Notes: generated from the letters alone by a model not told the origin. A stretch of DNA of 64,000 nucleotides from Curtobacterium sp. GC_Cur_3 (GCF_026544205.1 NZ_JALNUI010000002.1:1-64000); one strand, 5' to 3'; positions 9,190 through 17,740 are shown, counted from the first letter of the stretch. Program-made: numbers and translations.

Positions 9190-9963
9190 TCAGCGACCGG
9201 CGCCGAACCGTGTCGTCACGCCGGGGGAGTACAGCACCGAGTCCGGCGCGAGCGACGTCAGCGCGAGCGGCAGCCCCGCGGCGCCGATGAGGTCGTCCCG
9301 CAGCGTCGCGAGCGTCCCGCGGTGCAGCGCCCACGGCTCGTGCTCGTTCGGCCAGTAGCGCGTCGCCCCGGCCCGCCGCACGTGCATGCCCCACCGTGCC
9401 GTCAGGAAGGTCTCGAGCGTGCTCGGTTCCGCGATCACCTCGCCCACCTCGACCTCGACGAGCGACCGCAGGTGCGACCCGTGCCGACGCATCGCGTACC
9501 CGACGCGACCGCCGCCGGAGCGGTACTCGGCGTTCGCCCACCAGTACGGCAGGCCGGTGGCCACGCGGGCGCCGATCGTCGGCAGGAGCTTCCCCGCGTC
9601 GAGCGACAGGAACACCACCCCGTGCTGCCCGCGCTCGTCCACCGTGTAGACGCGCACGTTGACCTCGACGAAGTCCCCGATCGACCCCGTCCGACCCAGC
9701 GGCCCGAGCGGCGGGAAGCGGGTGTCCTCGAACCGGAACCCGATGAGGCCCACCCAGGTGGTCACCCCGTCGTCCACGCCGCCGACGCTCAGCGTGTCGG
9801 GACGGGTGCCGGCGGGCAGCAGGGGCGCGACGGCGGACACGTCGACGCGCCAGTGCACGAAGACGACGTCGAGCCAGTCCTGCGAGATCCAGGGGCGGCC
9901 CGTCAGGCCGGGGGCAGCGGACGGGAGGCTCGGCCCGGCCTCCGCAGGTCGGGTGTCGGTCAC
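9190..9963 (-). CDS. YqjF-family protein (DUF2071)
   Basis: A 257-aa protein matching the YqjF/DUF2071 family: [17 protein letters not shown] near the N-terminus, then [17 protein letters not shown] and [15 protein letters not shown]. The biochemical role of the family is not established. The GTG start at 9963 overlaps the TGA of the upstream nitroreductase gene (GTGA, 9960–9963), so the two form a translationally coupled pair. It converges with the membrane protein at 8522, separated by about 35 bp. Confidence 0.88.
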   Translation of the reverse strand: MTDTRPAEAGPSLPSAAPGLTGRPWISQDWLDVVFVHWRVDVSAVAPLLPAGTRPDTLSVGGVDDGVTTWVGLIGFRFEDTRFPPLGPLGRTGSIGDFVEVNVRVYTVDERGQHGVVFLSLDAGKLLPTIGARVATGLPYWWANAEYRSGGGRVGYAMRRHGSHLRSLVEVEVGEVIAEPSTLETFLTARWGMHVRRAGATRYWPNEHEPWALHRGTLATLRDDLIGAAGLPLALTSLAPDSVLYSPGVTTRFGAGR

Positions 9964-10790
9964 GGAGCGCTCGGGTCGTCACGGAGGTGGGTCACGGGAG
10001 CATCGTCCCACCCGGTCTGCGGCGTCGCACAGGTCCCTCGGAACACGTACTGCGATGGACGCTTCCGTTCGTTCGACACCCAGTCGATCGCGGGGCGCCG
10101 TCGTTCGGGCGGCAGGTACCCGATCCGGTACACGGCCATCAGCTCGAGCTCCGGCGGGACCTCGAGCAGCTGTTCGACCTCGGCCCACGACTCCTCGATC
10201 TCCATCGGGAACGAGACGAACTGGATGCCGAGGCCGAGCTCGGTCGTGGCGAGCCAGATGTTCTCCATCGCCGCACCCATGCTGAACACCGAGTAGAACG
10301 CGTTCCGCGCCTCCTTCCGGTACTCGTCCCGGTCGAGCATCACGCCGAGCAGCAGCGGTGACCCGGCCACGAGCTTCCGGTTCTCCTCGCCGAGGGTCTG
10401 CGGCACCCGGAGCGTGTTCATCAGGAACTGCCCACGCTTTGTGAACACCTGCCCGGTGAACGGCCGGAGCGGCTTCGGGAGCTTGTCGAACAGCATGCCG
10501 TCGCGACGCTCGTCCATCTCCGCCTGGCTGAACCGGAAGTAGGGCCGGTAGCGCTCGAAGAAGGTGCCCTCGGACATCGTGCGGGTCATCGCGCGCCCGC
10601 TGATCGCCGCGACCTGGTCGATCGTCGACCGTTCCTCGACCAGGACGAAGCGCCACGGCTGGCTGTTCAGCTGCGACGGAGCCCGGCCGGCCAGCTCGAC
10701 GAGGAGCCGCTGGTGCTCCTCGGACACGGGGTCCGGCAGGAACGCACCGTTCGTCGTCCGTCGGCGTCGGATGGCCTCGATGAGCTCCAC
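9960..10790 (-). CDS. Nitroreductase-family protein
   Basis: A 276-aa FMN-dependent nitroreductase-fold protein. The N-terminal FMN-binding region reads [16 protein letters not shown] with [15 protein letters not shown] near residues 35–50, and the second flavin region includes [17 protein letters not shown]. The start is a GTG preceded by GGGAGG at 6-nt spacing, a strong ribosome site that rules out the much longer open frame upstream. It is the first gene of a coupled pair with the DUF2071 gene. The family reduces nitro or quinone compounds or acts in dehalogenation; the true substrate cannot be read from sequence. Confidence 0.9.
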   Translation of the reverse strand: MELIEAIRRRRTTNGAFLPDPVSEEHQRLLVELAGRAPSQLNSQPWRFVLVEERSTIDQVAAISGRAMTRTMSEGTFFERYRPYFRFSQAEMDERRDGMLFDKLPKPLRPFTGQVFTKRGQFLMNTLRVPQTLGEENRKLVAGSPLLLGVMLDRDEYRKEARNAFYSVFSMGAAMENIWLATTELGLGIQFVSFPMEIEESWAEVEQLLEVPPELELMAVYRIGYLPPERRRPAIDWVSNERKRPSQYVFRGTCATPQTGWDDAPVTHLRDDPSAP

Positions 10791-10807
10791 TGCTGTCCTC
10801 CCTGGCG

Positions 10808-11185
10808 TCAGCGTCGCCCGGCGAGCACCGCCCCCAGGTAGGACGGCGCGGCGGCGACCGCGACTTGCCAGTGTGCTCCGGAGCGGGGGTCGGTCCGTGG
10901 AGCAACGGCCAGCGGGACGAGTGCCGGCAGCAGGAACAGGGCCGCGCGTGACCGGGTCCAGAGCGGTGTCGTGGCGGCCACGCCCGTCAGGGTCGCGGTC
11001 ACCACGAACAGCCCGTGGTGCACGACCCGCAGGCGCTTCGTGCGGATGAGCCGGACGGCCACGGCGGTGCCCCAGGCACAGTTCGCGACGTAGGCGAGCG
11101 CCGCTGCCGTGACCAGGCGCCGGGCCGGACCCCGGCCTGCCGGAGCCGCTCCGAGCCTCCTGGCCGTGCGGGACGCGGGGACCAA
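10808..11185 (-). CDS. Small membrane protein downstream of the Lrp regulator
   Basis: A 125-aa protein with a basic N-terminus and about three hydrophobic helices ([55 protein letters not shown]). The proposed start is a TTG six nucleotides after the stop of the Lrp gene, which implies co-transcription and re-initiation; the start is therefore uncertain. No family recognised. An exporter accessory role next to an amino-acid regulator is possible but unsupported. Confidence 0.6.
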   Translation of the reverse strand: MVPASRTARRLGAAPAGRGPARRLVTAAALAYVANCAWGTAVAVRLIRTKRLRVVHHGLFVVTATLTGVAATTPLWTRSRAALFLLPALVPLAVAPRTDPRSGAHWQVAVAAAPSYLGAVLAGRR

Positions 11186-11191
11186 GGCGGG

Positions 11192-11629
11192 CTACGCGGA
11201 CTCGCGGGAGACCAGGCGGGACAGCACGATCGCGGAACGCGTGTGGTCGACCTGCGGTGCCAGCCGGACGCGGTCGAGCGCTTCCTCGAGTGCCGGCAGG
11301 TCCTTCGAGCGCATGTGCACCACGGCGTCGGCGCTGCCGGTGACGGTGCCGGCGTCGACGACCTCGGGCACGGAGTCGAGCAGCGTGCGGAGCTCGTCGG
11401 GGGAGACCGTGCCGCGGCAGTAGAGCTCGACCCAGGCCTCGGTGCCACGGTCCTCGACCGCGGGGTCGACCTTGATCGTGAACCCGCGGATGACCCCGTC
11501 GGCGACCAGACGGTCCACGCGGCGCTTGACGGCCGAGGCCGAGAGTCCGACGACCGACCCGATGTCGCCGTATCCGGCGCGGGCGTTCTCCCGGAGCTGA
11601 TCCAGGATGCGGTGGTCGAGCGAGTCCAT
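11192..11629 (-). CDS. Lrp/AsnC-family transcriptional regulator
   Basis: A 145-aa regulator with an N-terminal helix-turn-helix (residues 5–45, [20 protein letters not shown]) and a C-terminal ligand-binding RAM/AsnC domain (about 65–140, [17 protein letters not shown]). A TACGAT box lies 8 nt before the ATG. It is divergent from the DDAH-like/ornithine aminotransferase operon, the usual arrangement for an Lrp-type activator of amino-acid catabolism, so arginine or ornithine is its likely effector. That link is inference from position. Confidence 0.92.
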   Translation of the reverse strand: MDSLDHRILDQLRENARAGYGDIGSVVGLSASAVKRRVDRLVADGVIRGFTIKVDPAVEDRGTEAWVELYCRGTVSPDELRTLLDSVPEVVDAGTVTGSADAVVHMRSKDLPALEEALDRVRLAPQVDHTRSAIVLSRLVSRESA

Positions 11630-11723
11630 CGGCAGCCATCGTACGCGTCGTCGTTGCGAGGACGCCGGGGTGGACGCACGAAACGTGCGCGATCCGGTGC
11701 TGTGAGGACGGACGCGTACTCCC

Positions 11724-11845
11724 TAGACTGATGCTCGGCGTCGACCTGGTCCGCCGCGGTACCGGCGAGTGAGCCTGCATCTCGCCGAGGTTGGTCCAGT
11801 GGTGGTTCCTGGCAGGCTCGGGCCCGAAGTCCCAGGAGGACTCCA
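11724..11845 (+). promoter_or_regulatory. Structured 5' leader of the DDAH-like operon (candidate cis-regulatory RNA)
   Basis: A TAGACT -10 box (11724–11729) implies a leader of about 110 nt before the GTG at 11846. Within it CGGCGAG (11763–11769) pairs with CTCGCCG (11781–11787), while GAGCCTGC (11771–11778) pairs with GCAGGCTC (11812–11819); the interleaved order is that of an H-type pseudoknot. Downstream, AGTCC (11828–11832) pairs with GGACT (11838–11842), burying the AGGAGG ribosome site (11834–11839). This is seen by eye only; function is inferred. Confidence 0.5.
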
Positions 11846-12742
11846 GTGTCGAACCCCGAAACCAGCACCGTCTCCGCGCCCGCTCCGGTCCGCACCGCGA
11901 CGAAGCGCACCATCCTCATGTGCAAGCCCGACTTCTACACGGTCAGCTACCGGATCAACCCGTGGATGCACCCCGAGGACCCGACCGACACCGCCAAGGC
12001 CGTCGCCCAGTGGCAGGAGCTGTACGACGTCTACCAGGGGCTCGGCTTCGAGATCCACCTGATCGACCCGATCGACGGCCTGCCGGACATGGTCTACGCC
12101 GCAAACGGCGGGTTCGTGCTCGACGGCGTGGCGTACGGCGCGAAGTTCCAGTACCCGGAGCGGCAGCCCGAGGGCCCCGCGTACATGGACTGGTTCCGCT
12201 CCGCCGGCCTGCAGGTCGCCGAGCCCGTCGAGACGAACGAGGGTGAGGGAGACTTCCTGCTCGTCGGCGACGTCATCCTCGCCGGCACCGGGTTCCGCTC
12301 GGACAGCACCTCGCACGAGGAGATCGCGCGGGTCTACGGCCGCGACGTCATCACCCTGAAGCTCATCAACCCGAGCTTCTACCACCTCGACACCGCCATC
12401 GCCGTGCTCGACCCGGAGCCCACCGCCGACGGCACCTCGAACATCGCGTACCTCGAGTCCGCGTTCGACGAGCCCTCGCTCGCGATCCTCCGCGAGCGCT
12501 TCCCGGACGCCATCATCGCCACCGAGGAGGACGCCGCCATCCTCGGCCTGAACTCCTACTCCGACGGCCACAACATCGTGATCGCCGCCCGCGCGACCAC
12601 GTTCGCCGAGCAGCTGCGCGAGAAGGGCTACAACCCGATCGGCGTCGACCTGTCCGAGCTCCTCCTCGGTGGTGGCGGCGTCAAGTGCTGCACGCTCGAC
12701 CTGCACCCGGTCGGCACCGGCAACTCCGTCGCGCGGTCCTGA
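11846..12742 (+). CDS. ddaH: Dimethylarginine dimethylaminohydrolase-like guanidino hydrolase
   Basis: A 298-aa member of the guanidino-group-modifying (amidinotransferase) superfamily. Catalytic His180 lies in FYHLDT and the nucleophilic Cys is C281 or C282 in [11 protein letters not shown]. The family cleaves methylated arginine, arginine or related ureido/guanidino substrates through a covalent thiouronium intermediate, and cytosolic action is expected. The GTG start has a strong AGGAGG site 6 nt upstream, within a hairpin of the leader. The stop overlaps the rocD start by 1 nt (TGATG). With rocD, the route would be from an arginine derivative or citrulline via ornithine to glutamate semialdehyde. 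Whether the substrate is dimethylarginine or arginine is open. Confidence 0.88.
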   Translation: MSNPETSTVSAPAPVRTATKRTILMCKPDFYTVSYRINPWMHPEDPTDTAKAVAQWQELYDVYQGLGFEIHLIDPIDGLPDMVYAANGGFVLDGVAYGAKFQYPERQPEGPAYMDWFRSAGLQVAEPVETNEGEGDFLLVGDVILAGTGFRSDSTSHEEIARVYGRDVITLKLINPSFYHLDTAIAVLDPEPTADGTSNIAYLESAFDEPSLAILRERFPDAIIATEEDAAILGLNSYSDGHNIVIAARATTFAEQLREKGYNPIGVDLSELLLGGGGVKCCTLDLHPVGTGNSVARS

Positions 12743-13977
12743 TGGACAGCGCACCGGGCACCGCGACCGGCACCAACACGGCCGCGGCGCTCGCCGTCGA
12801 GGACCGTGCCCTCGCCCACAACTACAGCCCGCTGCCGGTCGTCATCGCCTCCGGTGACGGCGCCTGGGTGACGGACGTCGACGGGAAGCGCTACCTGGAC
12901 GGCCTGGCCGCGTACTCGGCCGTGAACTTCGGCCACGGCAACCCGCGGCTGCTCGACGCCGCCCGTGCGCAGCTCGACCGCGTAACCCTGACCAGCCGTG
13001 CGTTCGTGAACGACCGGCTCGGGCCGTTCGCCGAGTCCCTCGCCGCACTCACCGGCACAGACATGGTCCTGCCGATGAACACCGGCGCCGAGGCCGTCGA
13101 GTCCGCGATCAAGGTGTCGCGGGCCTGGGGCTACCGGGTGAAGGGCGTGCCGCAGGGGCAGGCCACGATCATCGTCGCCGGTGGGAACTTCCACGGCCGC
13201 ACGACGACGATCATCTCGTTCTCCGACGACCCCGACGCCCGCAACGACTTCGGGCCGTACACGCCGGGCTTCCGCACCGTGCCGTACGGCGACGCCGCTG
13301 CGCTCCGCGAGGCCATGGACGAGACCGTCGTCGCCGTGCTGCTCGAGCCGATCCAGGGCGAGGGCGGCGTGGTCATCCCGCCCGCCGACTACCTGCCGGC
13401 CGTCCGCGAGGTCTGCGACGAGTTCGGCGCGCTGTTCATCGCCGACGAGATCCAGTCCGGGCTCGGTCGCACCGGGCACACCCTCGCGGTGTCGCGCGTC
13501 GGCGTCCGGCCCGACCTCATCACGCTCGGCAAGGCCCTGGGCGGCGGCATCGTCCCGGTGTCCGCGGTCGTCGGGTCGCGTGAGGTGCTCGGCGTCCTGC
13601 GTCCGGGCGAGCACGGCTCCACGTTCGGCGGCAACCCGCTCGCCGCGGCCGTGGGTGCCGAGGTCGTCGCGATGCTCGACGAGGGGACGTTCCAGCAGCG
13701 GGCCCTGGCGGGGGAGCCGGTCCTGCGCGGCCTGCTCGACGACCTCGTCGGCCACGGCGTCGTGTCGCACCGCGTCGCCGGGCTCTGGGCGGGCATCGAC
13801 ATCGACCCCGCCATCGGCACCGGCAAGGAGATCGCGAAGGCCATGGCCGCCCGCGGGGTCCTCCTGAAGGACACCCACGGGTCGACGATCCGCTTCGCCC
13901 CGCCGCTCGTCGTCACCGACGACGAGGTCGCCACGGCGATCGGTGCCCTGGCCGCGGTCCTGCGCGACCGCAGCTGA
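12742..13977 (+). CDS. rocD: Ornithine--oxo-acid aminotransferase
   Basis: A 411-aa class-III PLP aminotransferase. The PLP-binding lysine is K264 in TLGKALGGG, preceded by the FIADEIQSGLGRTG motif; the N-terminal YLDGLAAYSAVNFGHGNPR is typical of ornithine aminotransferase. It converts ornithine and 2-oxoglutarate to glutamate-5-semialdehyde and glutamate. The ATG at 12742 overlaps the ddaH stop, showing translational coupling; the open frame from 12685 is rejected. The product enters P5C metabolism, which makes the apparently inactive P5C dehydrogenase domain upstream in this window notable. Confidence 0.95.
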   Translation: MDSAPGTATGTNTAAALAVEDRALAHNYSPLPVVIASGDGAWVTDVDGKRYLDGLAAYSAVNFGHGNPRLLDAARAQLDRVTLTSRAFVNDRLGPFAESLAALTGTDMVLPMNTGAEAVESAIKVSRAWGYRVKGVPQGQATIIVAGGNFHGRTTTIISFSDDPDARNDFGPYTPGFRTVPYGDAAALREAMDETVVAVLLEPIQGEGGVVIPPADYLPAVREVCDEFGALFIADEIQSGLGRTGHTLAVSRVGVRPDLITLGKALGGGIVPVSAVVGSREVLGVLRPGEHGSTFGGNPLAAAVGAEVVAMLDEGTFQQRALAGEPVLRGLLDDLVGHGVVSHRVAGLWAGIDIDPAIGTGKEIAKAMAARGVLLKDTHGSTIRFAPPLVVTDDEVATAIGALAAVLRDRS

Positions 13978-14021
13978 CGCTCCGGGCCCGAGCCGAGCCT
14001 CCCGGCGGTCCTGCTGTCTCG

Positions 14022-14089
14022 CAGAACACCGGTGTTCGGGGTCCGCGCCGCGATCTCCCGCGGCGTGACCCCTGAACACCGGTGTTCTG
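14022..14089. repeat. Long imperfect inverted repeat built on two GAACACCGGTGTTC palindromes
   Basis: The 14-bp palindrome GAACACCGGTGTTC occurs at 14024–14037 and 14074–14087, each inside arms of about 21 bp that are reverse complements of each other with one inserted base. The inner segment carries a further CGCCGCG/CGCGGCG inverted pair. It lies between the convergent rocD and epimerase genes, so it may act as a two-way terminator, a protein-binding site or both. Confidence 0.75.
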
Positions 14090-14131
14090 CGCGCAACCCG
14101 CGTCGGCCAGCCCGCGTCAGCGGGTCCCGCG

Positions 14132-15124
14132 TCAGACCGCCCAGCGCTCCGCGAGCTGGTCCATCAGCGCGTCGAGCCGCTCGTCGACGACCTGCTCCTC
14201 CGGGTGCGCCTCGTACCAGGCGAGGACCTCGCGAGCGCCCTGCCGGTAGGTCGTGCGCGGCCGGTACCACGGCACCAGCGACCGGATCTTGCTGTTGTCG
14301 AAGACCGAGCTGTTGGCCTTGTCGCCGAGCAGCGCCGCGCCCCAGTCCTCGTCGACGGCGGCGATGGCGTCCGCGGGGACGTGCACGATCCGCAGGTCAT
14401 CGACCCCGGCCGCGGCGGCGAGCTCGGCCGCGATCGCGTTCCAGGTCGGGGCCTCGTCGCTCGTGATCGTGAAGGCCTCACCGATCGAGGACGCGTTGTC
14501 GAGCAGCCCCGTGAAGCCCACCGCGAAGTCGCGGCTGTGCGTGAGGGTCCAGAGCGAGGTGCCGTCACCCGTGATGATGACCGGCTTGCCGGCACGCATC
14601 CGCGCGATGGCCGTCCACCCGCCGCTCAGCGGGAGCTTCGTCTCGTCGTAGGTGTGCGACGGCCGGACGATCGTGACCGGGAAGTCCTGCTCCCGGTACG
14701 CCTCCATGAGCAGCTCCTCGCACGCGATCTTGTCGCGCGAGTACTGCCAGAACGGGTTCTTCAGCGGCGTCGACTCCGTGATCGGCAGGTGCGTCGCCGG
14801 CGTCTGGTACGCCGAGGCCGAGCTGATGAACACGTACTGCCGAGTCCGGCCCGCGAAGAACTCCACGTCCGCCTGCACCTGGTCCGGCGTGAAGGCGATC
14901 CAGTTCACGACCGTGTCGAAGTGGCGGTCACCCAGCACCTCCGCCAGGGCGGCGCGGTCCGACACGTCGGCCTGGAGGCGCGTCACGCTGTCCGGGATCG
15001 GCCTGCCTCCGGTGGTCCCACGGTTCAGGACCGTGACGTCGTACCCCTGCTGGGTGGCCTCCGTGACGCACGCGGCGCTGATGACGCCGCTCCCGCCGAT
15101 GAACAGGACGCTCGCTCCGGTCAT
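14132..15124 (-). CDS. NAD-dependent epimerase/dehydratase-family protein (extended SDR)
   Basis: A 330-aa extended SDR. The Rossmann motif FIGGSGVISAACV is at residues 7–19, the active-site region includes FISSASAYQTP, and WQYSRDKIACEELL supplies the YxxxK pair. C-terminal regions bind a nucleotide-sugar or related substrate in this family. The ATG at 15124 has AAGGAG at 8-nt spacing, which selects it over the open frame reaching 15238. It resembles actinobacterial proteins annotated as NAD-dependent dehydratases or reductases; substrate unknown. It is monocistronic and convergent with rocD. Confidence 0.88.
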   Translation of the reverse strand: MTGASVLFIGGSGVISAACVTEATQQGYDVTVLNRGTTGGRPIPDSVTRLQADVSDRAALAEVLGDRHFDTVVNWIAFTPDQVQADVEFFAGRTRQYVFISSASAYQTPATHLPITESTPLKNPFWQYSRDKIACEELLMEAYREQDFPVTIVRPSHTYDETKLPLSGGWTAIARMRAGKPVIITGDGTSLWTLTHSRDFAVGFTGLLDNASSIGEAFTITSDEAPTWNAIAAELAAAAGVDDLRIVHVPADAIAAVDEDWGAALLGDKANSSVFDNSKIRSLVPWYRPRTTYRQGAREVLAWYEAHPEEQVVDERLDALMDQLAERWAV

Positions 15125-15180
15125 TGATGACTCCTTCGTCGTGGTGGTCGTGCGCGCTGCACTGTTCCCGATCCTGCACC

Positions 15181-15849
15181 TCATGCGCTGGGCCGGGCGC
15201 GCAGCACGGCCCGGAGGCTCGCCACGTCCTGGGCCCACTCCGCGGCCGCTGGGTGGATCCAGCCGAGGAGTTCGATCGCGTCGTCGTGGTCTCGCCGAAG
15301 GTCGCGCTCGTGGATGGGTTCGTGGTGCGCAGCGCGGTTGCGCACGAAGTGCAGCTGCTGCAGACGCGCCCGCACCTCGCGCTGGCGGGTCAGGAGGTCG
15401 TGGGGGCCGTGAGGGAACGCGGAGTGGAGCGCTGGGATCCAGAGGGTCGTCAGGTAGCGCGACTCCACGAGGTACCGCCAGAACCCGAACGTGAGTTCGG
15501 CCACCACACGGCCGTGCACCTCGGGACGTCGTCCGTTCCGGGACGCGCGACCCCTCGCCTTCACGAGATCGCTCCTGCCCTGGGGGTCCAGGGGTACCTG
15601 GTCCAACCAGGTGCTGTCAGGGTGCCTCCGCCTGGCCCAGGTGGCCAGCTCGCGATCGAGCGCGTTCCTCGTGACGACCTCGACGATGCCGACGAGTTCC
15701 ATCACGCTGGCCGACGCCCTCATGTTCCACTCGTAGAGCGTCAGCGCACTGTGGAGGTCAGGAGTTGCGTCGACGTACGAGCGCAGACGGCTCGGAGTCA
15801 CGAGCGTGCGGAGCGCATCAGTGCTCGTCGTGCCCCTGTTGCTTCCCAT
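15181..15849 (-). CDS. Abi_2/AbiF-family HEPN protein
   Basis: A 222-aa protein of the Abi_2 (AbiD/F-like) family, HEPN-type RNases linked to phage abortive infection. The HEPN signature RNxxxH is R170-N171...H175 in FVRNRAAHHEP, and an upstream VTRNALDREL segment (R61-N62) matches the conserved N-terminal region. The ATG at 15849 is preceded by GAGGAGG at 4–5 nt spacing, which rules out the open frame to 16059. A structured, apparently conserved-looking leader precedes it. Family knowledge: AbiF-type toxins can be paired with a noncoding RNA antitoxin and have been proposed as ancestors of Cas13. Here it stands alone among metabolic genes, as a one-gene defence unit. Confidence 0.88.
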   Translation of the reverse strand: MGSNRGTTSTDALRTLVTPSRLRSYVDATPDLHSALTLYEWNMRASASVMELVGIVEVVTRNALDRELATWARRRHPDSTWLDQVPLDPQGRSDLVKARGRASRNGRRPEVHGRVVAELTFGFWRYLVESRYLTTLWIPALHSAFPHGPHDLLTRQREVRARLQQLHFVRNRAAHHEPIHERDLRRDHDDAIELLGWIHPAAAEWAQDVASLRAVLRARPSA

Positions 15850-15861
15850 TCGTCCTCCTCG

Positions 15862-15928
15862 TAGACTGACCCCGAAGACCCCGGAACGATCACTGGCCCA
15901 GCCACATCGCCGGGGTTTCGTCTTTCCC
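15862..15928 (-). ncRNA. Candidate structured RNA upstream of the AbiF-like gene
   Basis: Read on the minus strand, ACCCCGG (15916–15910) pairs with CCGGGGT (15884–15878), enclosing a small TGGC/GCCA hairpin (15904–15901 with 15897–15894). A GGGGTC segment follows before the ribosome site of the Abi gene. The position and fold resemble the conserved RNAs reported upstream of abiF-type genes; identity with that motif was not tested. Confidence 0.5.
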
Positions 15929-16057
15929 GCCTCCCACGTTGCCGTCCGGTACACATGTATCACCATTCCGGTCTCGGCTGGGCTGCGCGTGTCGAGCTGA
16001 GGACTACCGTCGGGGACGACGCCGCGACGACGCGGCCACGACAGGAGTGACACGCAC

Positions 16058-17068
16058 ATGGAGTACCGCTACCTCGGCAACTCGGGCCTCAAGGTCTCCG
16101 AGATCACCTACGGCAACTGGCTGACCCACGCGTCCCAGGTCGAGAACGACGCCGCCATCGCCTGCGTCCGTGCCGCGCTCGACGTCGGCATCTCGACGTT
16201 CGACACCGCTGACGTCTACGCGAACACCGGCGCCGAGACCGTCCTCGGCGAAGCCCTCAAGGGGGAGCGTCGCCAGTCGCTCGAGATCGCGACGAAGGTC
16301 TTCGGCCCGACCGGCCCGAAGCAGCACAACGACACCGGGCTGTCGCGCAAGCACATCCTCGAGTCGATCGACGGCTCGCTCGGTCGCCTGCAGACGGACT
16401 ACGTCGACCTGTACCAGGCGCACCGCTACGACCACGAGACCCCGCTCGAAGAGACCATGCAGGCGTTCGCCGACATCGTCCGCCAGGGCAAGGTCCTCTA
16501 CGTTGGTGTCTCCGAGTGGACCGCCGACCAGCTCCGTGCCGGTGCCGCACTGGCGAAGGAGCTGGGCTTCCAGCTCATCTCGAACCAGCCGCAGTACTCG
16601 GCGCTGTACCGGGTGATCGAGGCCGAGGTCGTCCCGACCTCGAAGGAACTCGGCATCTCGCAGATCGTCTGGTCGCCCATCGCCCAGGGCGTCCTCACCG
16701 GCAAGTACAAGCCGGGTCAGCCGCTGCCCGAGGGGTCCCGTGCGACCGACGACAAGGGCGGCGCGGACATGATCAAGCGCTTCATGCGCGACGAAGTCCT
16801 GCAGTCCGTGCAGGAGCTCGAGCCCATCGCGAAGGAGCTCGACCTGTCGATGGCGCAGCTCGCCGTGGCGTGGGTGCTGCAGAACGAGAACGTCGCCTCG
16901 GCGATCATCGGTGCGTCGCGACCGGAGCAGGTGCACGACAACGCCGGCGCCGCTGGTGTCACGATCCCGGCCGAGCTGATGTCCCGCATCGACGACGCAC
17001 TCGGTGCCGTCGTGGAGAGCGACCCGGCGAAGACGAACGACAGCAGCCCGAAGACCCGCGAGGCCTGA
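16058..17068 (+). CDS. Aldo/keto reductase
   Basis: A 336-aa NADPH-dependent AKR with the full catalytic tetrad: D49 and Y54 (FDTADVYANTG), K80 (ATKVFG) and H122 (YQAHRYD). The TIM-barrel start LGNSGLKVSEITYGNW and cofactor segment IIGASRPEQV are typical of the YajO/Kv-beta-like (AKR6/AKR11) branch. The ribosome site AGGAG lies about 12 nt before the ATG. Carbonyl reduction and detoxification are the usual roles; substrate not predictable. A terminator hairpin follows directly. Confidence 0.93.
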   Translation: MEYRYLGNSGLKVSEITYGNWLTHASQVENDAAIACVRAALDVGISTFDTADVYANTGAETVLGEALKGERRQSLEIATKVFGPTGPKQHNDTGLSRKHILESIDGSLGRLQTDYVDLYQAHRYDHETPLEETMQAFADIVRQGKVLYVGVSEWTADQLRAGAALAKELGFQLISNQPQYSALYRVIEAEVVPTSKELGISQIVWSPIAQGVLTGKYKPGQPLPEGSRATDDKGGADMIKRFMRDEVLQSVQELEPIAKELDLSMAQLAVAWVLQNENVASAIIGASRPEQVHDNAGAAGVTIPAELMSRIDDALGAVVESDPAKTNDSSPKTREA

Positions 17069-17083
17069 GACCTGCAGAACGAA

Positions 17084-17115
17084 GAAGAGCCCCTCGCTTC
17101 CGCGAGGGGCTCTTC
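17084..17115. terminator. Intrinsic terminator shared by the AKR gene and the tRNA operon
   Basis: A perfect 14-bp stem, GAAGAGCCCCTCGC (17084–17097) and GCGAGGGGCTCTTC (17102–17115), closes a TTCC loop. It ends the plus-strand AKR gene and, being symmetric, also the minus-strand tRNA operon. Confidence 0.85.
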
Positions 17116-17121
17116 ACCATG

Positions 17122-17194
17122 TGGCTGGACGCGGCGTCGATCCGCGGACCTTTCGATTTTCAGTCGAACGCTCTACCAACTGAGCTACCCAGCC
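17122..17194 (-). tRNA. tRNA-Phe (GAA)
   Basis: A complete 73-nt cloverleaf: acceptor GGCTGGG paired with TCCAGCC (one G-U), anticodon loop CTGAAAA giving GAA, discriminator A, and no encoded CCA. Third gene of the Glu-Asp-Phe operon. Confidence 0.95.
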
Positions 17195-17198
17195 GTGG

Positions 17199-17272
17199 CG
17201 ACCCTGACGGGACTTGAACCCGCGACCTCCGCCGTGACAGGGCGGCACGCTAACCAGCTGCGCTACAGGGCC
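17199..17272 (-). tRNA. tRNA-Asp (GTC)
   Basis: A complete cloverleaf: acceptor GGCCCTG paired with CAGGGTC, anticodon stem GCCGCC with loop CTGTCAC giving GTC, T-arm GCGGGTTCAAGTCCCGT, discriminator G. Separated from tRNA-Phe by 4 nt. Confidence 0.95.
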
Positions 17273-17294
17273 ATATGGAATTGCTTGGTCGTAC

Positions 17295-17348
17295 TGTCTT
17301 GCTCGGTGTTGCTGTCTTGCTTGGTGTTGCCGTCTTGCCTGGTGTTGC
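17295..17348. repeat. Three tandem 18-bp repeats between tRNA genes
   Basis: Three imperfect copies of TGTCTTGCTTGGTGTTGC (17295–17312, 17313–17330, 17331–17348) fill the spacer between tRNA-Asp and tRNA-Glu. On the transcript (minus strand) they read GCAACACCAAGCAAGACA. They lie in the pre-tRNA processing spacer; no function is evident. Confidence 0.85.
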
Positions 17349-17380
17349 TTCGCACTACGTTACTTGCTCACTCCGAAGAG

Positions 17381-17453
17381 TGACCCCAACGGGATTCGAA
17401 CCCGTGCTGCCGCCGTGAAAGGGCGGTGTCCTAGGCCACTAAACGATAGGGCC
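17381..17453 (-). tRNA. tRNA-Glu (TTC)
   Basis: A complete cloverleaf: acceptor GGCCCTA, anticodon TTC in CCTTTCAC, T-arm CGGGTTCGAATCCCG, discriminator A. First gene of the minus-strand Glu-Asp-Phe operon, 108 bp upstream of tRNA-Asp. Confidence 0.95.
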
Positions 17454-17483
17454 GCAAGCAGTGCATCGCGCTACCGATGGACA

Positions 17484-17512
17484 AGCATACGGATGCCTCG
17501 CCCCGATGCCAA
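17484..17512 (-). promoter_or_regulatory. Promoter of the Glu-Asp-Phe tRNA operon
   Basis: On the minus strand TTGGCA (17512–17507) and TATGCT (17489–17484) are separated by 17 bp, close to the vegetative consensus, and point into tRNA-Glu about 30 nt downstream. Confidence 0.75.
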
Positions 17513-17680
17513 ATCGGACCCGTCAGAGCCGGTCCTCCCGGCGTGTCGCGCTGTCGTGCTGCCCCCGTCGGTCTTCACTCACCGTGGAGCAATGCCTCCG
17601 ATTCTGCGCTGTCGATGGTCGAGTGCGACCATCGTCGTCGGCCCTGCCCCTCCTCCGAGGGGCTGCATCGGGCTGGCACC

Positions 17681-17740
17681 TGTTGTTACTGTTGCGTCTG
17701 TTAACAGTGTTACGTGCGTGAGCCTTGCCGCGCTGTTACG
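17681..17740. promoter_or_regulatory. GTTAC-type repeat cluster upstream of the wall-hydrolase operon
   Basis: GTTAC occurs at 17685–17689, 17709–17713 and 17735–17739, with variants GTTGC (17691) and GTTAA (17700), plus a perfect 10-bp palindrome CTGTTAACAG (17698–17707). GTNAC repeats are bound by the response regulator MtrA in other actinobacteria, where it controls wall hydrolases; here that is inference, and spacing does not match the classic direct repeat exactly. Confidence 0.4.
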
